From the NCBI GenBank assembly GCA_949745795.1, contig CATKAZ010000112.1, forward strand, positions 1 to 55,598: a DNA stretch of 55,598 nt, given 5' to 3'. Positions within the stretch are counted from its first letter, which is position 1. Every line of letters begins with the position of its first letter. The DNA is from an uncultured Oscillospiraceae bacterium (lineage in GTDB: Bacteria > Bacillota > Clostridia > Oscillospirales > Ruminococcaceae). Position numbers and translations under genes: made by a program. Positions 29,001 to 38,570 of this stretch are shown here, one piece after another. The notes beneath the pieces are model-generated. The model made no database searches. It was not told where the DNA came from and saw only the letters and a program-made list of their open reading frames with translations.

Positions 29001-29807
29001 TCTGAACGCTTCTATTATTTCAAGTCTTTTTAAAAGCTTGATTTTTTTCTGACCGGTAGGAAGTCCTTTAAGTTCTTCTTTTAGGTCATCTGAAACAACC
29101 TCAAGATTGTTTCTCCACTCGGTGTCAATTTCAGCAAAAGCTTTACACTCGTCACATTCACATGTCATAGGAGAATGTGTGCATTCTGCTTTTTTTCCGC
29201 CTAAAGAAACCTTTCCGGAATTTATAAGCCTGTTTTTGTATACGTCATATCTTTCCGGATCGTATTCATGAAGAAGCTTCTGAATAGCTTCCGCACCCAT
29301 TTCCGCAACAAAATCATCACCGTATTTTTCTCTTGCATCAAGATATTCTTTTTCGGAAAGCAGTTGTTTTTTGATAAGCTCTCCGGTATTACCCGGATCA
29401 AGAACAATATATTTAGTAAAATAAAGAATTTCTTCAAGACGCTTTTGAGATATCTCAAGTACCTGACCGATTCTGGAAGGAGTTCCCTTAAAATACCATA
29501 TATGTGAAACCGGAGCAGAAAGCTCAATATGTCCCATTCTTTCACGTCTTACTTTTGCTCGGGTAACTTCAACACCGCAGCGATCACATACTTTGCCCTT
29601 AAAACGTATTTTTTTAAACTTACCGCAATGGCACTCCCAATCCTTAGTAGGTCCGAAAATTCTTTCACAGAAAAGACCGTCCCTTTCAGGTTTCTGAGTT
29701 CTGTAATTTATAGTTTCAGGTCTTTCAACAACACCGTATGACCAGCTTCTAATCTGCTCTGGGGATGCAAGACCGATTTTTATTGAATCAAAAGTATTAA
29801 ATTCCAA
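26073..29807 (-). CDS. rpoC: RNA polymerase subunit beta'
   Basis: 1244 residues. The N-terminal zinc-binding Cys cluster, the catalytic [17 protein letters not shown] motif (three Asp bind Mg2+), the bridge helix with [14 protein letters not shown], and a second zinc site (CESG ... [15 protein letters not shown]) are all visible. The start codon is TTG at 29807 ([19 protein letters not shown]), 7 nt after AGGAGG; no ATG fits. It follows rpoB by 55 nt. No rpsL, rpsG or other ribosomal gene follows; a terminator comes first. Confidence 0.98.
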   Translation of the reverse strand: MEFNTFDSIKIGLASPEQIRSWSYGVVERPETINYRTQKPERDGLFCERIFGPTKDWECHCGKFKKIRFKGKVCDRCGVEVTRAKVRRERMGHIELSAPVSHIWYFKGTPSRIGQVLEISQKRLEEILYFTKYIVLDPGNTGELIKKQLLSEKEYLDAREKYGDDFVAEMGAEAIQKLLHEYDPERYDVYKNRLINSGKVSLGGKKAECTHSPMTCECDECKAFAEIDTEWRNNLEVVSDDLKEELKGLPTGQKKIKLLKRLEIIEAFRLSGNKPEWMVLNVIPVIPPDIRPMVMLDGGRYATSDLNDLYRRVINRNNRLKRMLELEAPDIIIRNEKRMLQEAVDALIDNGRHGRPVTGPNNRALKSLSDMLKGKQGRFRQNLLGKRVDYSGRSVIVVGPELKMYQCGLPKEMALELFKPFVLKRLVDTKIIANIKSARKMVDRASTEVWDALENVIKDHPVMLNRAPTLHRLGIQAFEPVLVEGRAIKLHPLVCTAFNADFDGDQMAVHLPLSAEAQAEARFLMLAANNLLKPSDGCPVAVPSQDMVLGSYYLTMQKDGEKGEGKVFRDVNEALMAYHEQDVTLHAAIKVRITKDIGDKTVSKIIDCTVGRLIFNESIPQNLGYVDRTNSEKQFDLEVAFLVGKKQLSNIIERCIRIHGTTTTSEVLDKIKALGFKYSTKASITVAVCDATIPPQKKDILAEADKKIDVITRQYDYGYISSEEKSKKVIDVWNKATDDVTTALKTGLDKYNPIFMMADSGARGSINQIRQLAGMRGLIANTSGTTIEIPIRANYREGLNILEYFISSRGARKGLADTALRTADSGYLTRRLVDVSQDVIITEHDCHAVDGIEVYEIRNGNEIIEPLIERLSGRYLVDDLRDPASGDIIMSKDKLMTESDAKRVCESGVERIKIRSVLHCKSKHGVCAKCYGANLANGNLVAVGEAVGIIAAQSIGEPGTQLTMRTFHTGGIASAEDITQGLPRVEELFEARRPKNAAILSKIDGVIHIEEIKTTRNVIVTNHETNESETYMVPYNFKIRVKENEVIEKGTKLTEGNVYPADILNILGVQAVQNYIIHEVQKVYRLQGVDINDKHIEVIVRQMLRKIKVDESGSSYLLPGALVDKKEIDSINNSIRGRMENGEENLEYVTVLPVLQGITKASSSSDSFLSAASFQETTKALTDAAIRGKSDKLLGLKENVIIGKLIPAGTGMDIYNKVSIVRNEGYGSEQHSAAPSPTVAIPNV

Positions 29808-29862
29808 ACCGTTACCTCCTAGTCAATTACACAGACAGTTATTATTTTTGCTGTGTATATTT

Positions 29863-32800
29863 TTAGATTTCGTCATCATCCATTGACAGATCAAAGCTGA
29901 ATATATCATCGGAATCAGAGTCATCCAGATCCTCCAGAATTTCATCATCGTCATCGTCTTCCAGAGAAAATCCGGCGTCTTCCATTTCTGTATCATTATA
30001 TGTGTCCGCATCTGCATTTTCATCTTCAAATGATACAGGCTGAGGTATAATATCATCATCGTCAAATGACTGTTTAAGATCAATTTCATCCTGATTTTCA
30101 TCAAGTACTCTAACGTCAAGACAAAGAGACTGGAGTTCCTTGATAAGAACCTTGAAGGATTCAGGAATACCCGGTTTCGGAACATTCTGTCCCTTTACAA
30201 TTGACTCATAAGTGTTTACACGTCCTACAGTATCGTCTGATTTTACTGTCAGAATTTCCTGTAAGGTATAAGCTGCGCCGTAAGCCTCCAGCGCCCATAC
30301 TTCCATTTCACCGAATCTCTGACCTCCGAACTGAGCCTTACCGCCCAGCGGCTGCTGAGTTACCAATGAATATGGACCTACAGAACGTGCATGTATCTTA
30401 TCGTCAACAAGGTGATGAAGCTTTAGATAATACATATATCCTACTGTTACACGATTATCAAACTGTTCCCCGGTACGGCCGTCGTAAAGTATGGTTTTAC
30501 CGTCCTCATCCATTCCCGCTGCTCTGAAACATGCCCTGATGTCATCTTCGTGAGCACCGTCGAATACAGGAGTCATAATGTGCCAGCCAAGTGCCTTTGC
30601 TGCCATACCCAAATGAACTTCAAGAACCTGACCGATATTCATACGTGAAGGAACGCCCAAAGGATTCAATACGATATCAAGCGGTGTACCGTCCGGCAGG
30701 AACGGCATATCCTCCTGTGGAAGAATTCTCGAAACGACACCCTTATTACCATGACGTCCGGCCATCTTATCTCCGACTGATATCTTTCTCTTCTGAGCGA
30801 TATAACAACGTACAAGCATATTTACACCCGGACTCAATTCATCGCAGTTATCTCTTGTAAATACTTTAACGTCAACAATAACGCCTGATTCACCATGAGG
30901 AACTTTAAGAGAATTATCTCTAACTTCCCTTGCCTTTTCGCCGAATATAGCTCCTAGAAGTCTTTCTTCAGCCGTAAGCTCTGTTTCACCCTTTGGCGTA
31001 ACTTTACCTACAAGTATATCGCCGGCATGAACTTCAGCACCGATTCTGATAATACCGTTTTCATCAAGATCCTTAAGAGCATCATCGCCTACATTCGGAA
31101 TATCTCTTGTGATTTCCTCCGGACCCAGCTTTGTATCACGGCATTCGATTTCATATTCTTCTATATGAATAGACGTAAACACGTCATTTTTAACAAGGTT
31201 TTCATTAAGCAGTACAGCGTCCTCATAGTTATAGCCTTCCCAAGTCATAAAACCGATAAGAGCATTCTTACCCAGTGAAACTTCACCGTCGGCAGTTGCA
31301 GGACCGTCAGCCAAAACCTGACCCTTTACAACCTTCTCGCCCTTATCAACAATAGGTCTCTGATTTACACATGTACCCTGGTTAGAACGTTTAAATTTAG
31401 TAAGCTTATATCTGTATTCAAGACCCACTTCATCTTTTATAATGATTTCGTCAGCACTTACCGAATAAACCTCGCCATCTTGTTTTGCAATAACACATAC
31501 GCCGGAGTCAACAGCTGCCTTATATTCCATACCTGTACCTACATAAGGTCTTTGAGTTTTCAAAAGCGGAACAGCCTGTCTTTGCATGTTTGCACCCATC
31601 AGCGCTCTGTTAGCATCGTCATTTTCAAGGAACGGTATCATAGCGGTAGCAACCGATACAACCATTTTAGGAGATACGTCCATATAATCAACAAGTTCAC
31701 GTTCACACTCAAGAATCTTGTCACGATAACGGGCATTAACCTTCGGTCTTGCTAATTTTCCTTCTTCCGTCAAAGGTTCGTTAGCCTGAGCTACTATAAA
31801 ATTGTCCTCAACATCTGCCGTCATATAAACGACTTCGTTTGTTACAACGCCGGTTTCCTTATCAACTCTGCGGTAAGGAGCTTCAATAAATCCGTATTCA
31901 TTTATTCTTGCAAATGTAGCAAGATATGAAATCAGACCGATGTTAGGACCTTCAGGAGTTTCAATAGGACACATTCTTCCATAGTGACTGTAGTGTACGT
32001 CACGAACTTCGAATCCGGCTCTGTCTCTTGAAAGACCGCCCGGACCTAAAGCCGAAAGACGTCTTTTATGAGTAAGCTCTGCAAGAGGATTGTTCTGGTC
32101 CATGAACTGTGAAAGCGGTGATGAACCGAAAAATTCTTTGATTGCAGCAGTTATAGGTCTTATATTCACAAGCGCCTGAGGAGTTATAGTTTCCATATCC
32201 TGAGACTGGAGATTCATTCTTTCCTTGACTACTCTTTCCATTCTCGCAAATCCGATTCTAAACTGGTTTTGAAGCAGCTCGCCTACCGAACGAATACGTC
32301 TGTTTCCGAGATGGTCAATATCGTCAACAAATCCAACGCCCTCGCAAAGATTCAGAAAATGGCTGATCGTAGCATAAATATCGTCAAGAATGATGTGCTT
32401 CGGAACAAGCTCATCGACTCTTTTCTTAACACTTTCCTCAATTTCTTCAGCGTCAGCCGATGTTTCAAGAATGTCCTTCAGAACCTTGAATGAAACCTTT
32501 TCATTAATGCCGTACTGTTCAACATCAAAATCAACATACCCGGTAATATCCACCATGCCGTTTCCGATTACTTTAACTTCCTTTTCCACCATTCTAGTAG
32601 CATTTTCACCGGTTTCAGTCACATAATATTCTTTTACTTCAACAGTCAGGTAAACTTCATATACGCCTGCCTGTTCAATTTCCATAGCCTTATCAAAGGA
32701 GAGCTTTTCACCCTCGTCAGCCATAATTTCCCCGGTCATAGGATTGATAACAGGTCTTGAAAGAATATGACCGGAAATACGTGTTCCGACGCCAAGCTTT

Positions 32801-33636
32801 TTATTGAACTTATAACGTCCGAATCTTGCAAGATCATATCTCTTAGCGTCAAAGAAAAGATTGTTAAGATGTGAAATTGCACTTTCAACCGTTGGCGGTT
32901 CGCCCGGACGAAGCTTTTTATATACATCGATTAAAGCGTCGGAATTATTCTTTGTTCCGTCCTTTTGAAGGATCGTTTGTGCCAGTCTGTCATCCGAACC
33001 GAACAGCTCGAAAATTTCTTCATCAGAGCTTACACCGATTGCTCTGACAAAAGTTGTTAGAGGGATTTTTCTGTTTTTGTCAATTCTTACATAAACGACA
33101 TCGCTTGAATCCATTTCATATTCAAGCCATGCGCCTCTGTTAGGAATAACCGTAGCCTTGAAAAGATCCTTACCTGTTTTATCCTTCTCAAAAGAATAGT
33201 AAACGCCAGGAGAACGAACAAGCTGTGAAACAATAACACGTTCTGCACCGTTTATAATAAAGGTACCGCTTTCCGTCATAAGAGGAAAATCTCCCATGAA
33301 GATTTCGCTTTCCTTTACGTCACCGGTTTCTTTATTCCAGAGTGTAGCGGTAACTCTCAAAGGAGCTGCATAAGTTACATCTCTTTCTTTACATTCAGCA
33401 ATGGTATACTTGGGAGTATCGTCAATTTTATAATCAACAAAATTGAGTACCAGGTTTCCGTTATAATCGGTAATAGCTGAAACATCACGGAAAACTTCTT
33501 TCAGACCTTCATTTTTAAACCATTGATAAGAATTTTTCTGCACCTCGATAAGATTCGGAATTTCCAGTGCTTCGTTGATTTTTCCGAAGCTCATTCTGAC
33601 ATTCTTTCCAAGCTGCTTTGGCTTGACATTCACCAT
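29863..33636 (-). CDS. rpoB: RNA polymerase subunit beta
   Basis: 1257 residues with the standard beta regions: the rifampicin pocket ([40 protein letters not shown]), the flap region, [15 protein letters not shown] and the C-terminal [18 protein letters not shown] clamp element. Residue 507, in the SSxLSQFMDQ motif where Gln is usual, is Pro (codon at 32118-32116). The last 69 residues are a very acidic tail (about 32 Asp/Glu, no Lys or Arg) beyond the normal end. GGAGG precedes the ATG. rplJ-rplL do not lie upstream; the gene has its own promoter and a 160-nt leader. Confidence 0.98.
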   Translation of the reverse strand: MVNVKPKQLGKNVRMSFGKINEALEIPNLIEVQKNSYQWFKNEGLKEVFRDVSAITDYNGNLVLNFVDYKIDDTPKYTIAECKERDVTYAAPLRVTATLWNKETGDVKESEIFMGDFPLMTESGTFIINGAERVIVSQLVRSPGVYYSFEKDKTGKDLFKATVIPNRGAWLEYEMDSSDVVYVRIDKNRKIPLTTFVRAIGVSSDEEIFELFGSDDRLAQTILQKDGTKNNSDALIDVYKKLRPGEPPTVESAISHLNNLFFDAKRYDLARFGRYKFNKKLGVGTRISGHILSRPVINPMTGEIMADEGEKLSFDKAMEIEQAGVYEVYLTVEVKEYYVTETGENATRMVEKEVKVIGNGMVDITGYVDFDVEQYGINEKVSFKVLKDILETSADAEEIEESVKKRVDELVPKHIILDDIYATISHFLNLCEGVGFVDDIDHLGNRRIRSVGELLQNQFRIGFARMERVVKERMNLQSQDMETITPQALVNIRPITAAIKEFFGSSPLSQFMDQNNPLAELTHKRRLSALGPGGLSRDRAGFEVRDVHYSHYGRMCPIETPEGPNIGLISYLATFARINEYGFIEAPYRRVDKETGVVTNEVVYMTADVEDNFIVAQANEPLTEEGKLARPKVNARYRDKILECERELVDYMDVSPKMVVSVATAMIPFLENDDANRALMGANMQRQAVPLLKTQRPYVGTGMEYKAAVDSGVCVIAKQDGEVYSVSADEIIIKDEVGLEYRYKLTKFKRSNQGTCVNQRPIVDKGEKVVKGQVLADGPATADGEVSLGKNALIGFMTWEGYNYEDAVLLNENLVKNDVFTSIHIEEYEIECRDTKLGPEEITRDIPNVGDDALKDLDENGIIRIGAEVHAGDILVGKVTPKGETELTAEERLLGAIFGEKAREVRDNSLKVPHGESGVIVDVKVFTRDNCDELSPGVNMLVRCYIAQKRKISVGDKMAGRHGNKGVVSRILPQEDMPFLPDGTPLDIVLNPLGVPSRMNIGQVLEVHLGMAAKALGWHIMTPVFDGAHEDDIRACFRAAGMDEDGKTILYDGRTGEQFDNRVTVGYMYYLKLHHLVDDKIHARSVGPYSLVTQQPLGGKAQFGGQRFGEMEVWALEAYGAAYTLQEILTVKSDDTVGRVNTYESIVKGQNVPKPGIPESFKVLIKELQSLCLDVRVLDENQDEIDLKQSFDDDDIIPQPVSFEDENADADTYNDTEMEDAGFSLEDDDDDEILEDLDDSDSDDIFSFDLSMDDDEI

Positions 33637-33732
33637 AAGCGGAGACCTCCTTGTTTTTTACGGCAATTTCAATTTGCCGGAACGGATGACTTCTCACGGA
33701 TTTTAAAATTCCGTATTTTTTCAAAAAGTCTC

Positions 33733-33761
33733 TTGACATCAAATCAAATATGTGTTATACT
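33733..33761 (+). promoter_or_regulatory. Strong promoter facing the rpoB promoter
   Basis: TTGACA (33733-33738), exactly 17 bp, TATACT (33756-33761) with TG one base before the -10 (extended -10). Transcription would start near 33768 and run right, across the rpoB promoter, to the terminator at 33847-33885. No ORF lies on this short path. Confidence 0.65.
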
Positions 33762-33804
33762 ATTTTGCCAAGAAATCTGTTTAGTCATATTGATACATTT
33801 TATA

Positions 33805-33833
33805 ATTATAGTACATTTTCTTTTATTTGTCAA
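33805..33833 (-). promoter_or_regulatory. Promoter of rpoB-rpoC
   Basis: TTGACA (33833-33828), exactly 17 bp, TATAAT (33810-33805), both perfect. Transcription would start near 33798, giving a leader of about 160 nt with two small hairpins before the rpoB ribosome site. Confidence 0.85.
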
Positions 33834-33846
33834 GCTATTTTTAAAA

Positions 33847-33885
33847 TAAATCCGTATTTTTATAAAAATGCGGATTTTTATTTTT
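33847..33885 (+). terminator. Terminator of the short plus-strand transcript
   Basis: The stem AAATCCGTATTTTT / AAAAATGCGGATTT with a short loop is followed by TTATTTTT. It lies between the rpoB and comM promoters; the only plus-strand transcript it can end here is the one starting near 33768. It may also insulate comM. Apart from these promoters and this hairpin, the 366-nt rpoB-comM gap holds nothing I can name. Confidence 0.75.
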
Positions 33886-33934
33886 ACAATATTAATTTTC
33901 CAAAAAAATATTTTTCTCTTTAATTTTATATTTA

Positions 33935-33963
33935 TTTACATTTTCCCTCAAACATGATATAAT
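33935..33963 (+). promoter_or_regulatory. Promoter of comM and the genes after it
   Basis: TTTACA (33935-33940), 17 bp, TATAAT (33958-33963), 39 bp before the ATG; GGAGGGG is the ribosome site. Confidence 0.78.
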
Positions 33964-34002
33964 AATTACAACTATATTATACATACCGGAGGGGCATTTT
34001 TA

Positions 34003-35547
34003 ATGTTTGCAAAAATCAATAGTCTTGGTCTTTTCGGACTAAATGCATTTAACGTTGATGTTGATATAGAAATAAGCAGAGGTATTCCGGCATTCGATAT
34101 TGTAGGACTTCCGGACCTCGTTGTAAAGGAAAGCCGTGAAAGAATTAAAGCGTCTATGAGATGCTGCAATATAGAATTTCCTGTTGCAAGAGTAATGGTA
34201 AATCTTGCACCTGCCGGAACAAGAAAAAGCGGTTCGGTTCATGATATTGCAATCCTAATTGCTGTAATCAAAGCTGCCGGATATATTCAGGAAAACCTTG
34301 ATTCCTGCTGTTTTATCGGAGAACTTTCATTAAACGGTACGCTGCGTCCTGTGGAAGGTGTTCTGCCGATGGTTCTGCTTGCAAGAGAAACAGGATTTAA
34401 ATCGGTATTTGTCCCCAAAGACAATGCCTTTGAAGCCTCCGTTGCAGAAGGAATAGACATATACGGAGCTGAATCCGTATCACAAATTCTTGATCATTTT
34501 ACAAAAGGTAAACACATAAAAAAACAGCAAAAATTCATTCCGGAAAATAAATTAAATAATTATGTTCTTGATTTTTCGGATGTAAAAGGACAGAAAACCG
34601 CCAAAGCGGCTCTTGAAATTGCCGCTGCCGGAGGACACAATGCACTGCTTATCGGTACTCCCGGAAGCGGAAAAAGTATGCTGGCAAAACGCATGCCGTC
34701 AATTCTTCCGGAAATGACTTTTGAAGAATCAATTGAAACCACAAAAATACATTCCATATCAGGTCTGCTAGATCCTAAATCTCCCTTGGTGACCGAAAGA
34801 CCTTTTCGCACTCCTCACCATACTATATCTTCTGCCGGTCTCGCCGGAGGAGGTTCCATTCCAAGACCGGGAGAGATTTCTCTTGCTCATAACGGACTTC
34901 TCTTTCTTGACGAGCTTGCGGAGTTCGACAGAAAAACCTTAGAAATTCTACGCCAGCCCCTGGAAGACGGAAAAGTCACTATTTCAAGAGCTGCCGGAAC
35001 AGTTGTATATCCGGCATCAATTATGCTGATAGCGGCAATGAATCCTTGCCCGTGCGGCTATTACGGACATCCCGGAGGCAAATGCAGGTGTTCTCATAAA
35101 CAGGTATCAGCATATCTATCCAAAATATCCGGTCCGCTGCTGGACAGATTTGATCTGCACATTGAAGCTGCACCGGTTGAATTTCAGGATCTTTCGTCAG
35201 ATACAAAAGAAGAATCCTCCGCTGAAATACGAAAAAGAGTAACTAAAGCCAGAAATATACAAAATAAAAGATTTGAAAAAAGTAAAATCAACTGCAATGC
35301 AAATATTACTCCCGACAAATTACATGATTTCTGTATTATGAGCGACAGCGCAAAATCTTTTATCGGAAATGCTTTTGATAAACTTGGACTATCAGCAAGA
35401 GCCTATGACAGAATTCTGAAAGTAGCCAGAACAATAGCTGACTTGAAATCCAGCGAAATTATAGAAAAGGAACATATTTCCGCTGCCATTCAGTTTAGGA
35501 GTCTTGACAGAAAATACTGGAATATCGGACAAGACAGCAATAAATAA
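34003..35547 (+). CDS. comM: YifB/ComM family Mg-chelatase-like AAA+ ATPase
   Basis: 514 residues in three parts: an N-terminal Lon-like domain (GLPDLVVKESRERIKASM, MVNLAPAGTRKSGSVHDIAI), a central AAA+ Mg-chelatase domain with Walker A GTPGSGKSMLAKRMPSILP and Walker B GLLFLDELAEF, and a C-terminal domain with LSARAYDRILKVARTIADL. A four-Cys zinc-type stretch (CPCGYYGHPGGKCRC) lies in the ATPase part. In competent species ComM is a branch-migration helicase; here the family call is firm and competence is not shown. Confidence 0.93.
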   Translation: MFAKINSLGLFGLNAFNVDVDIEISRGIPAFDIVGLPDLVVKESRERIKASMRCCNIEFPVARVMVNLAPAGTRKSGSVHDIAILIAVIKAAGYIQENLDSCCFIGELSLNGTLRPVEGVLPMVLLARETGFKSVFVPKDNAFEASVAEGIDIYGAESVSQILDHFTKGKHIKKQQKFIPENKLNNYVLDFSDVKGQKTAKAALEIAAAGGHNALLIGTPGSGKSMLAKRMPSILPEMTFEESIETTKIHSISGLLDPKSPLVTERPFRTPHHTISSAGLAGGGSIPRPGEISLAHNGLLFLDELAEFDRKTLEILRQPLEDGKVTISRAAGTVVYPASIMLIAAMNPCPCGYYGHPGGKCRCSHKQVSAYLSKISGPLLDRFDLHIEAAPVEFQDLSSDTKEESSAEIRKRVTKARNIQNKRFEKSKINCNANITPDKLHDFCIMSDSAKSFIGNAFDKLGLSARAYDRILKVARTIADLKSSEIIEKEHISAAIQFRSLDRKYWNIGQDSNK

Positions 35548-35575
35548 AGTACCAAAACAAAAGAAAGGCATATAT

Positions 35576-36721
35576 ATGAATACACTTGTAAAAAAATTTT
35601 CACAGTACTGCAAACGTCTTGATAAAGGACTGCTTTTAGCAGTAACTGTCTGCGCAATAATCGGTGTGGTTATGTTATACTCTATGTATAAAAACAACAC
35701 GGGAGATGTTGAATCACGAACATATCTTATTCAGTTTATATCAATTGGACTCGGTATTGCAGTGTGTTTGATAGTTGCGTCAATTGATTACCATCACTTA
35801 GTAAAACTATGGTTTCTTTACGCACCTGCATCTATCGTACTTGTATTGCTTACATTTACCGGTTTAGGACTTCAGCGTGCCGGAGCCGATGACAGAGCAT
35901 GGCTGAATCTCGGATTTACTACACTTCAGCCTTCGGAGTTCCTAAAACTTGCTTTTATACTTACATTTTCATTTCATCTTTATAAAGATGAAGAAAATAT
36001 AAACCATCCTCTTCATCTTTTATTTCTGATAATTCACGGGGCTATACCTATTGGACTTGTAGCACTGCAGGGTGACTACGGTACGGCTATGGTATTTATT
36101 CTTATGTTTGTGGTAATGCTGTTTTCAGCGGGACTTTCCATAAAATATATAATTGCAGCGCTTGTAATTACTCCCCCTGCAATATATTTTATCTGGAATT
36201 ACGGATTACAGTCTCTTCATAAAAATCGTATTCTGGTTCTGATACATCCCGGAACAGACCCTATGGGACTGGAATATCAGCAAAATTTAGGTCTTGCTGC
36301 CCTCGGTTCAGGAAAATTGTTCGGTAAAGGTCTCTTTGGAAATAAAGATGATTATGTAACTGTCCCGGAAATGCATAACGACTTTATTTTTTCATATATC
36401 GGTCAAACATTGGGGTTTGTAGGAGCAATTGCTGTAATAGTAGTTTTGGCATATATTTGCATAAAAATACTTAATGACAGCAGAAATACTATGGACAAAC
36501 TCGGAAAACTTATTTGTCTCGGTACATTTGCAATGATTTTTACACACTGCATTATGAATATAGGAATGGTTTTAAAAGTAATGCCGGTAATCGGCATTCC
36601 GCTGCCTTTTTTCAGTGCCGGCGGTACGGCAATGCTCAGCATGTATATAGCAATCGGACTAGTATTAAGCTGCTATGCACACAATGATAAAAAATACAGA
36701 ATGTTTTATAATTATGAATAA
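35576..36721 (+). CDS. rodA: SEDS peptidoglycan polymerase (RodA-like)
   Basis: 381 residues, about ten TM helices, with the SEDS blocks GADDRAWLNLGFTTLQPSEFLKLAFIL and ALQGDYGTAMVFILMF, and the ending VIGIPLPFFSAGGTAMLSMYIAIGLVLS. SEDS proteins polymerise glycan strands from lipid II with a class B PBP. The compact size and lack of an FtsW N-terminal extension favour RodA over FtsW/SpoVE, but this is not decisive. The ATG at 35576 follows GAAAGG; the longer frame overlaps the end of comM. Confidence 0.85.
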   Translation: MNTLVKKFSQYCKRLDKGLLLAVTVCAIIGVVMLYSMYKNNTGDVESRTYLIQFISIGLGIAVCLIVASIDYHHLVKLWFLYAPASIVLVLLTFTGLGLQRAGADDRAWLNLGFTTLQPSEFLKLAFILTFSFHLYKDEENINHPLHLLFLIIHGAIPIGLVALQGDYGTAMVFILMFVVMLFSAGLSIKYIIAALVITPPAIYFIWNYGLQSLHKNRILVLIHPGTDPMGLEYQQNLGLAALGSGKLFGKGLFGNKDDYVTVPEMHNDFIFSYIGQTLGFVGAIAVIVVLAYICIKILNDSRNTMDKLGKLICLGTFAMIFTHCIMNIGMVLKVMPVIGIPLPFFSAGGTAMLSMYIAIGLVLSCYAHNDKKYRMFYNYE

Positions 36722-36743
36722 AATTTAATAAACGGAGATTACC

Positions 36744-37781
36744 ATGTATAATAAAGAAATAATTGACAGAATATCAAGAGAGCATTCAGCAGAAAAAGAA
36801 GATATTCTTACAATTCTACAAGACGATTCAGAAGATAGGTATCTTTTTGAAGAGGCTGACAAAATCAGAAAGCAGAATTATGGTACAGATGTTTATCTCA
36901 GAGGTCTGATTGAAATTTCAAATTACTGTAAAAATAATTGCCTTTACTGCGGAATACGCCGTGATAACCGTAAAATTACACGCTACAGACTAACCGAACA
37001 GGACATTCTGCTTTGCTGCGACACCGGTTATGAATTGGGTTTCCGCACATTCGTACTTCAAGGCGGTGAGGATATATATTTTAATGATGACTTTCTTTGC
37101 AGTATAATTCATAAGATCAAAGCAAAATACCCTGATTGCGCAGTAACCCTATCTCTCGGAGAACGTACGGAAAAAAGCTATAATGCGCTGTTTTCCGCCG
37201 GAGCAGACAGATATCTGCTAAGACATGAAACGGCATCAAAATCCCACTATGAAAAGCTTCACCCCGCTGAAATGTCCTTTGACAGTCGAATAGAATGTTT
37301 GAAAACATTAAAGAAAATCGGATTTCAGACAGGCGCCGGATTTATGGTGGGTTCTCCTTTCCAGACTCATGACAATCTCGCTGAAGACCTCATGTTTATA
37401 AAAAAACTGAAACCTGAAATGGTTGGAATAGGTCCGTTTATTTCACATAACGAAACTCCATTCAAAGAATATAAAAACGGTACCCTCAGAGACACATTGG
37501 TTATGGTAGCTCTTACACGTCTTATTCTTCCTAATGCACTTATCCCCTCTACAACTGCTTTGGGAACAATTGATCCTCAAGGCAGAGAAAAAGGTCTTAA
37601 AGCAGGCGCTAACGTAGTAATGCCTAATCTTTCACCGGTAAAATTCAGAAAACTTTATTCACTTTATGATAACAAAATTTGTATGGGTGACGAAGCGGCA
37701 GAATGCAGAAAATGCCTTGAAAAACGTGTTGAATCGGCAGGATATAAAATCGTTACTGACAGAGGTGACTGGCATGCTTAA
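36744..37781 (+). CDS. hydE: [FeFe]-hydrogenase H-cluster maturase HydE (radical SAM)
   Basis: 345 residues. The radical-SAM Cys motif CKNNCLYC follows GLIEISNY, as in HydE, and FVLQGGEDIYF, SLGERTEKSY, RYLLRHETASKSHYEKLHP and MVGSPFQTHDNLAEDL complete the family pattern. HydE takes part in building the dithiomethylamine/diiron part of the H cluster. HydF, HydG and hydrogenase genes are not in the window. A C-terminal pair of Cys (CRKCLEK) is also visible. The gene overlaps tcdA by 8 nt. Confidence 0.93.
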   Translation: MYNKEIIDRISREHSAEKEDILTILQDDSEDRYLFEEADKIRKQNYGTDVYLRGLIEISNYCKNNCLYCGIRRDNRKITRYRLTEQDILLCCDTGYELGFRTFVLQGGEDIYFNDDFLCSIIHKIKAKYPDCAVTLSLGERTEKSYNALFSAGADRYLLRHETASKSHYEKLHPAEMSFDSRIECLKTLKKIGFQTGAGFMVGSPFQTHDNLAEDLMFIKKLKPEMVGIGPFISHNETPFKEYKNGTLRDTLVMVALTRLILPNALIPSTTALGTIDPQGREKGLKAGANVVMPNLSPVKFRKLYSLYDNKICMGDEAAECRKCLEKRVESAGYKIVTDRGDWHA

Positions 37782-38475
37782 TGAATTTTCCAGAACAGAA
37801 CTTCTGCTTGGACAAGACGGCATGAAAAAACTGACAAGTGCATCAATAGCAATCTTCGGCATTGGCGGAGTTGGGTCTTATATTGCCGAAGCTCTTGCCA
37901 GATGCGGTGTAGGAAATCTTACTCTTATTGATAATGACGAAGTAGCTGTCACTAATCTTAACCGTCAGATTATTGCACTGCATTCTACCATTGGCAAAAA
38001 AAAAGTAGATATCGCCAAAAACAGAATACTCGATATAAATCCCAATGCAAACGTCGTCGCACTGAACTGCTTTTATACCGGTAATGAAATTGATTTAAGT
38101 AAATTCGATTACATTGCCGATGCTATTGATACAGTTTCCTCCAAGCTTAATTTGATTGAAAATGCATATAAGCAAAATGTTCCTGTTATTTCATCTATGG
38201 GAACCGGAAACAAGCTTGATCCTACAAAGCTTACAGTAACCGATATATATAAAACAGAAATGTGTCCTTTGGCAAAAGTTATGAGATATGAACTAAAAAA
38301 AAGAAATGTAAAAAAACTTAAGGTAGTATATTCCACGGAAAAACCATGCAAACATAAATCAGAAAGCAAAGAAATAACGCAAAAACGAAAAACAATCGGA
38401 AGCGTTTCCTTTGTCCCCTCCGTTGCGGGTCTTATTATTGCCGGAGAGATAGTAAAAGATATCATAAACAATTAA
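37774..38475 (+). CDS. tcdA: tRNA threonylcarbamoyladenosine dehydratase (ThiF/E1-like)
   Basis: 233 residues with the E1-like Rossmann loop IFGIGGVGSYIAEALARCGVG, NLNRQIIALHSTIGKKK and the DIADAIDTVSSK-type block, matching TcdA/YgdL, which cyclises t6A to ct6A in tRNA. tsaB and tsaE elsewhere in the window make its substrate. The ATG at 37774 follows GAGGTGA and overlaps the hydE stop; the longer frame to 37666 is inside hydE. Confidence 0.9.
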   Translation: MLNEFSRTELLLGQDGMKKLTSASIAIFGIGGVGSYIAEALARCGVGNLTLIDNDEVAVTNLNRQIIALHSTIGKKKVDIAKNRILDINPNANVVALNCFYTGNEIDLSKFDYIADAIDTVSSKLNLIENAYKQNVPVISSMGTGNKLDPTKLTVTDIYKTEMCPLAKVMRYELKKRNVKKLKVVYSTEKPCKHKSESKEITQKRKTIGSVSFVPSVAGLIIAGEIVKDIINN

Positions 38476-38509
38476 CACTTATTATAACTTTGATATTTGC
38501 AAAAAACTG

Positions 38510-38538
38510 TTGCAATTTTTATCGAAAAATGGCATAAT
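38510..38538 (+). promoter_or_regulatory. Promoter of guaA
   Basis: TTGCAA (38510-38515), 17 bp, CATAAT (38533-38538). The -35 overlaps a weak hairpin (TTGCAA / TTGCAA with a T run) that may also terminate the comM-tcdA transcript. Confidence 0.6.
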
Positions 38539-38570
38539 ATAAATATTAAATTCAATCAAAGGAGTTAAAT

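Noticed and set aside
33655..33720. Small hairpins in the rpoB leader as an attenuator
   Set aside because: They are short and not followed by a T run on the minus strand.
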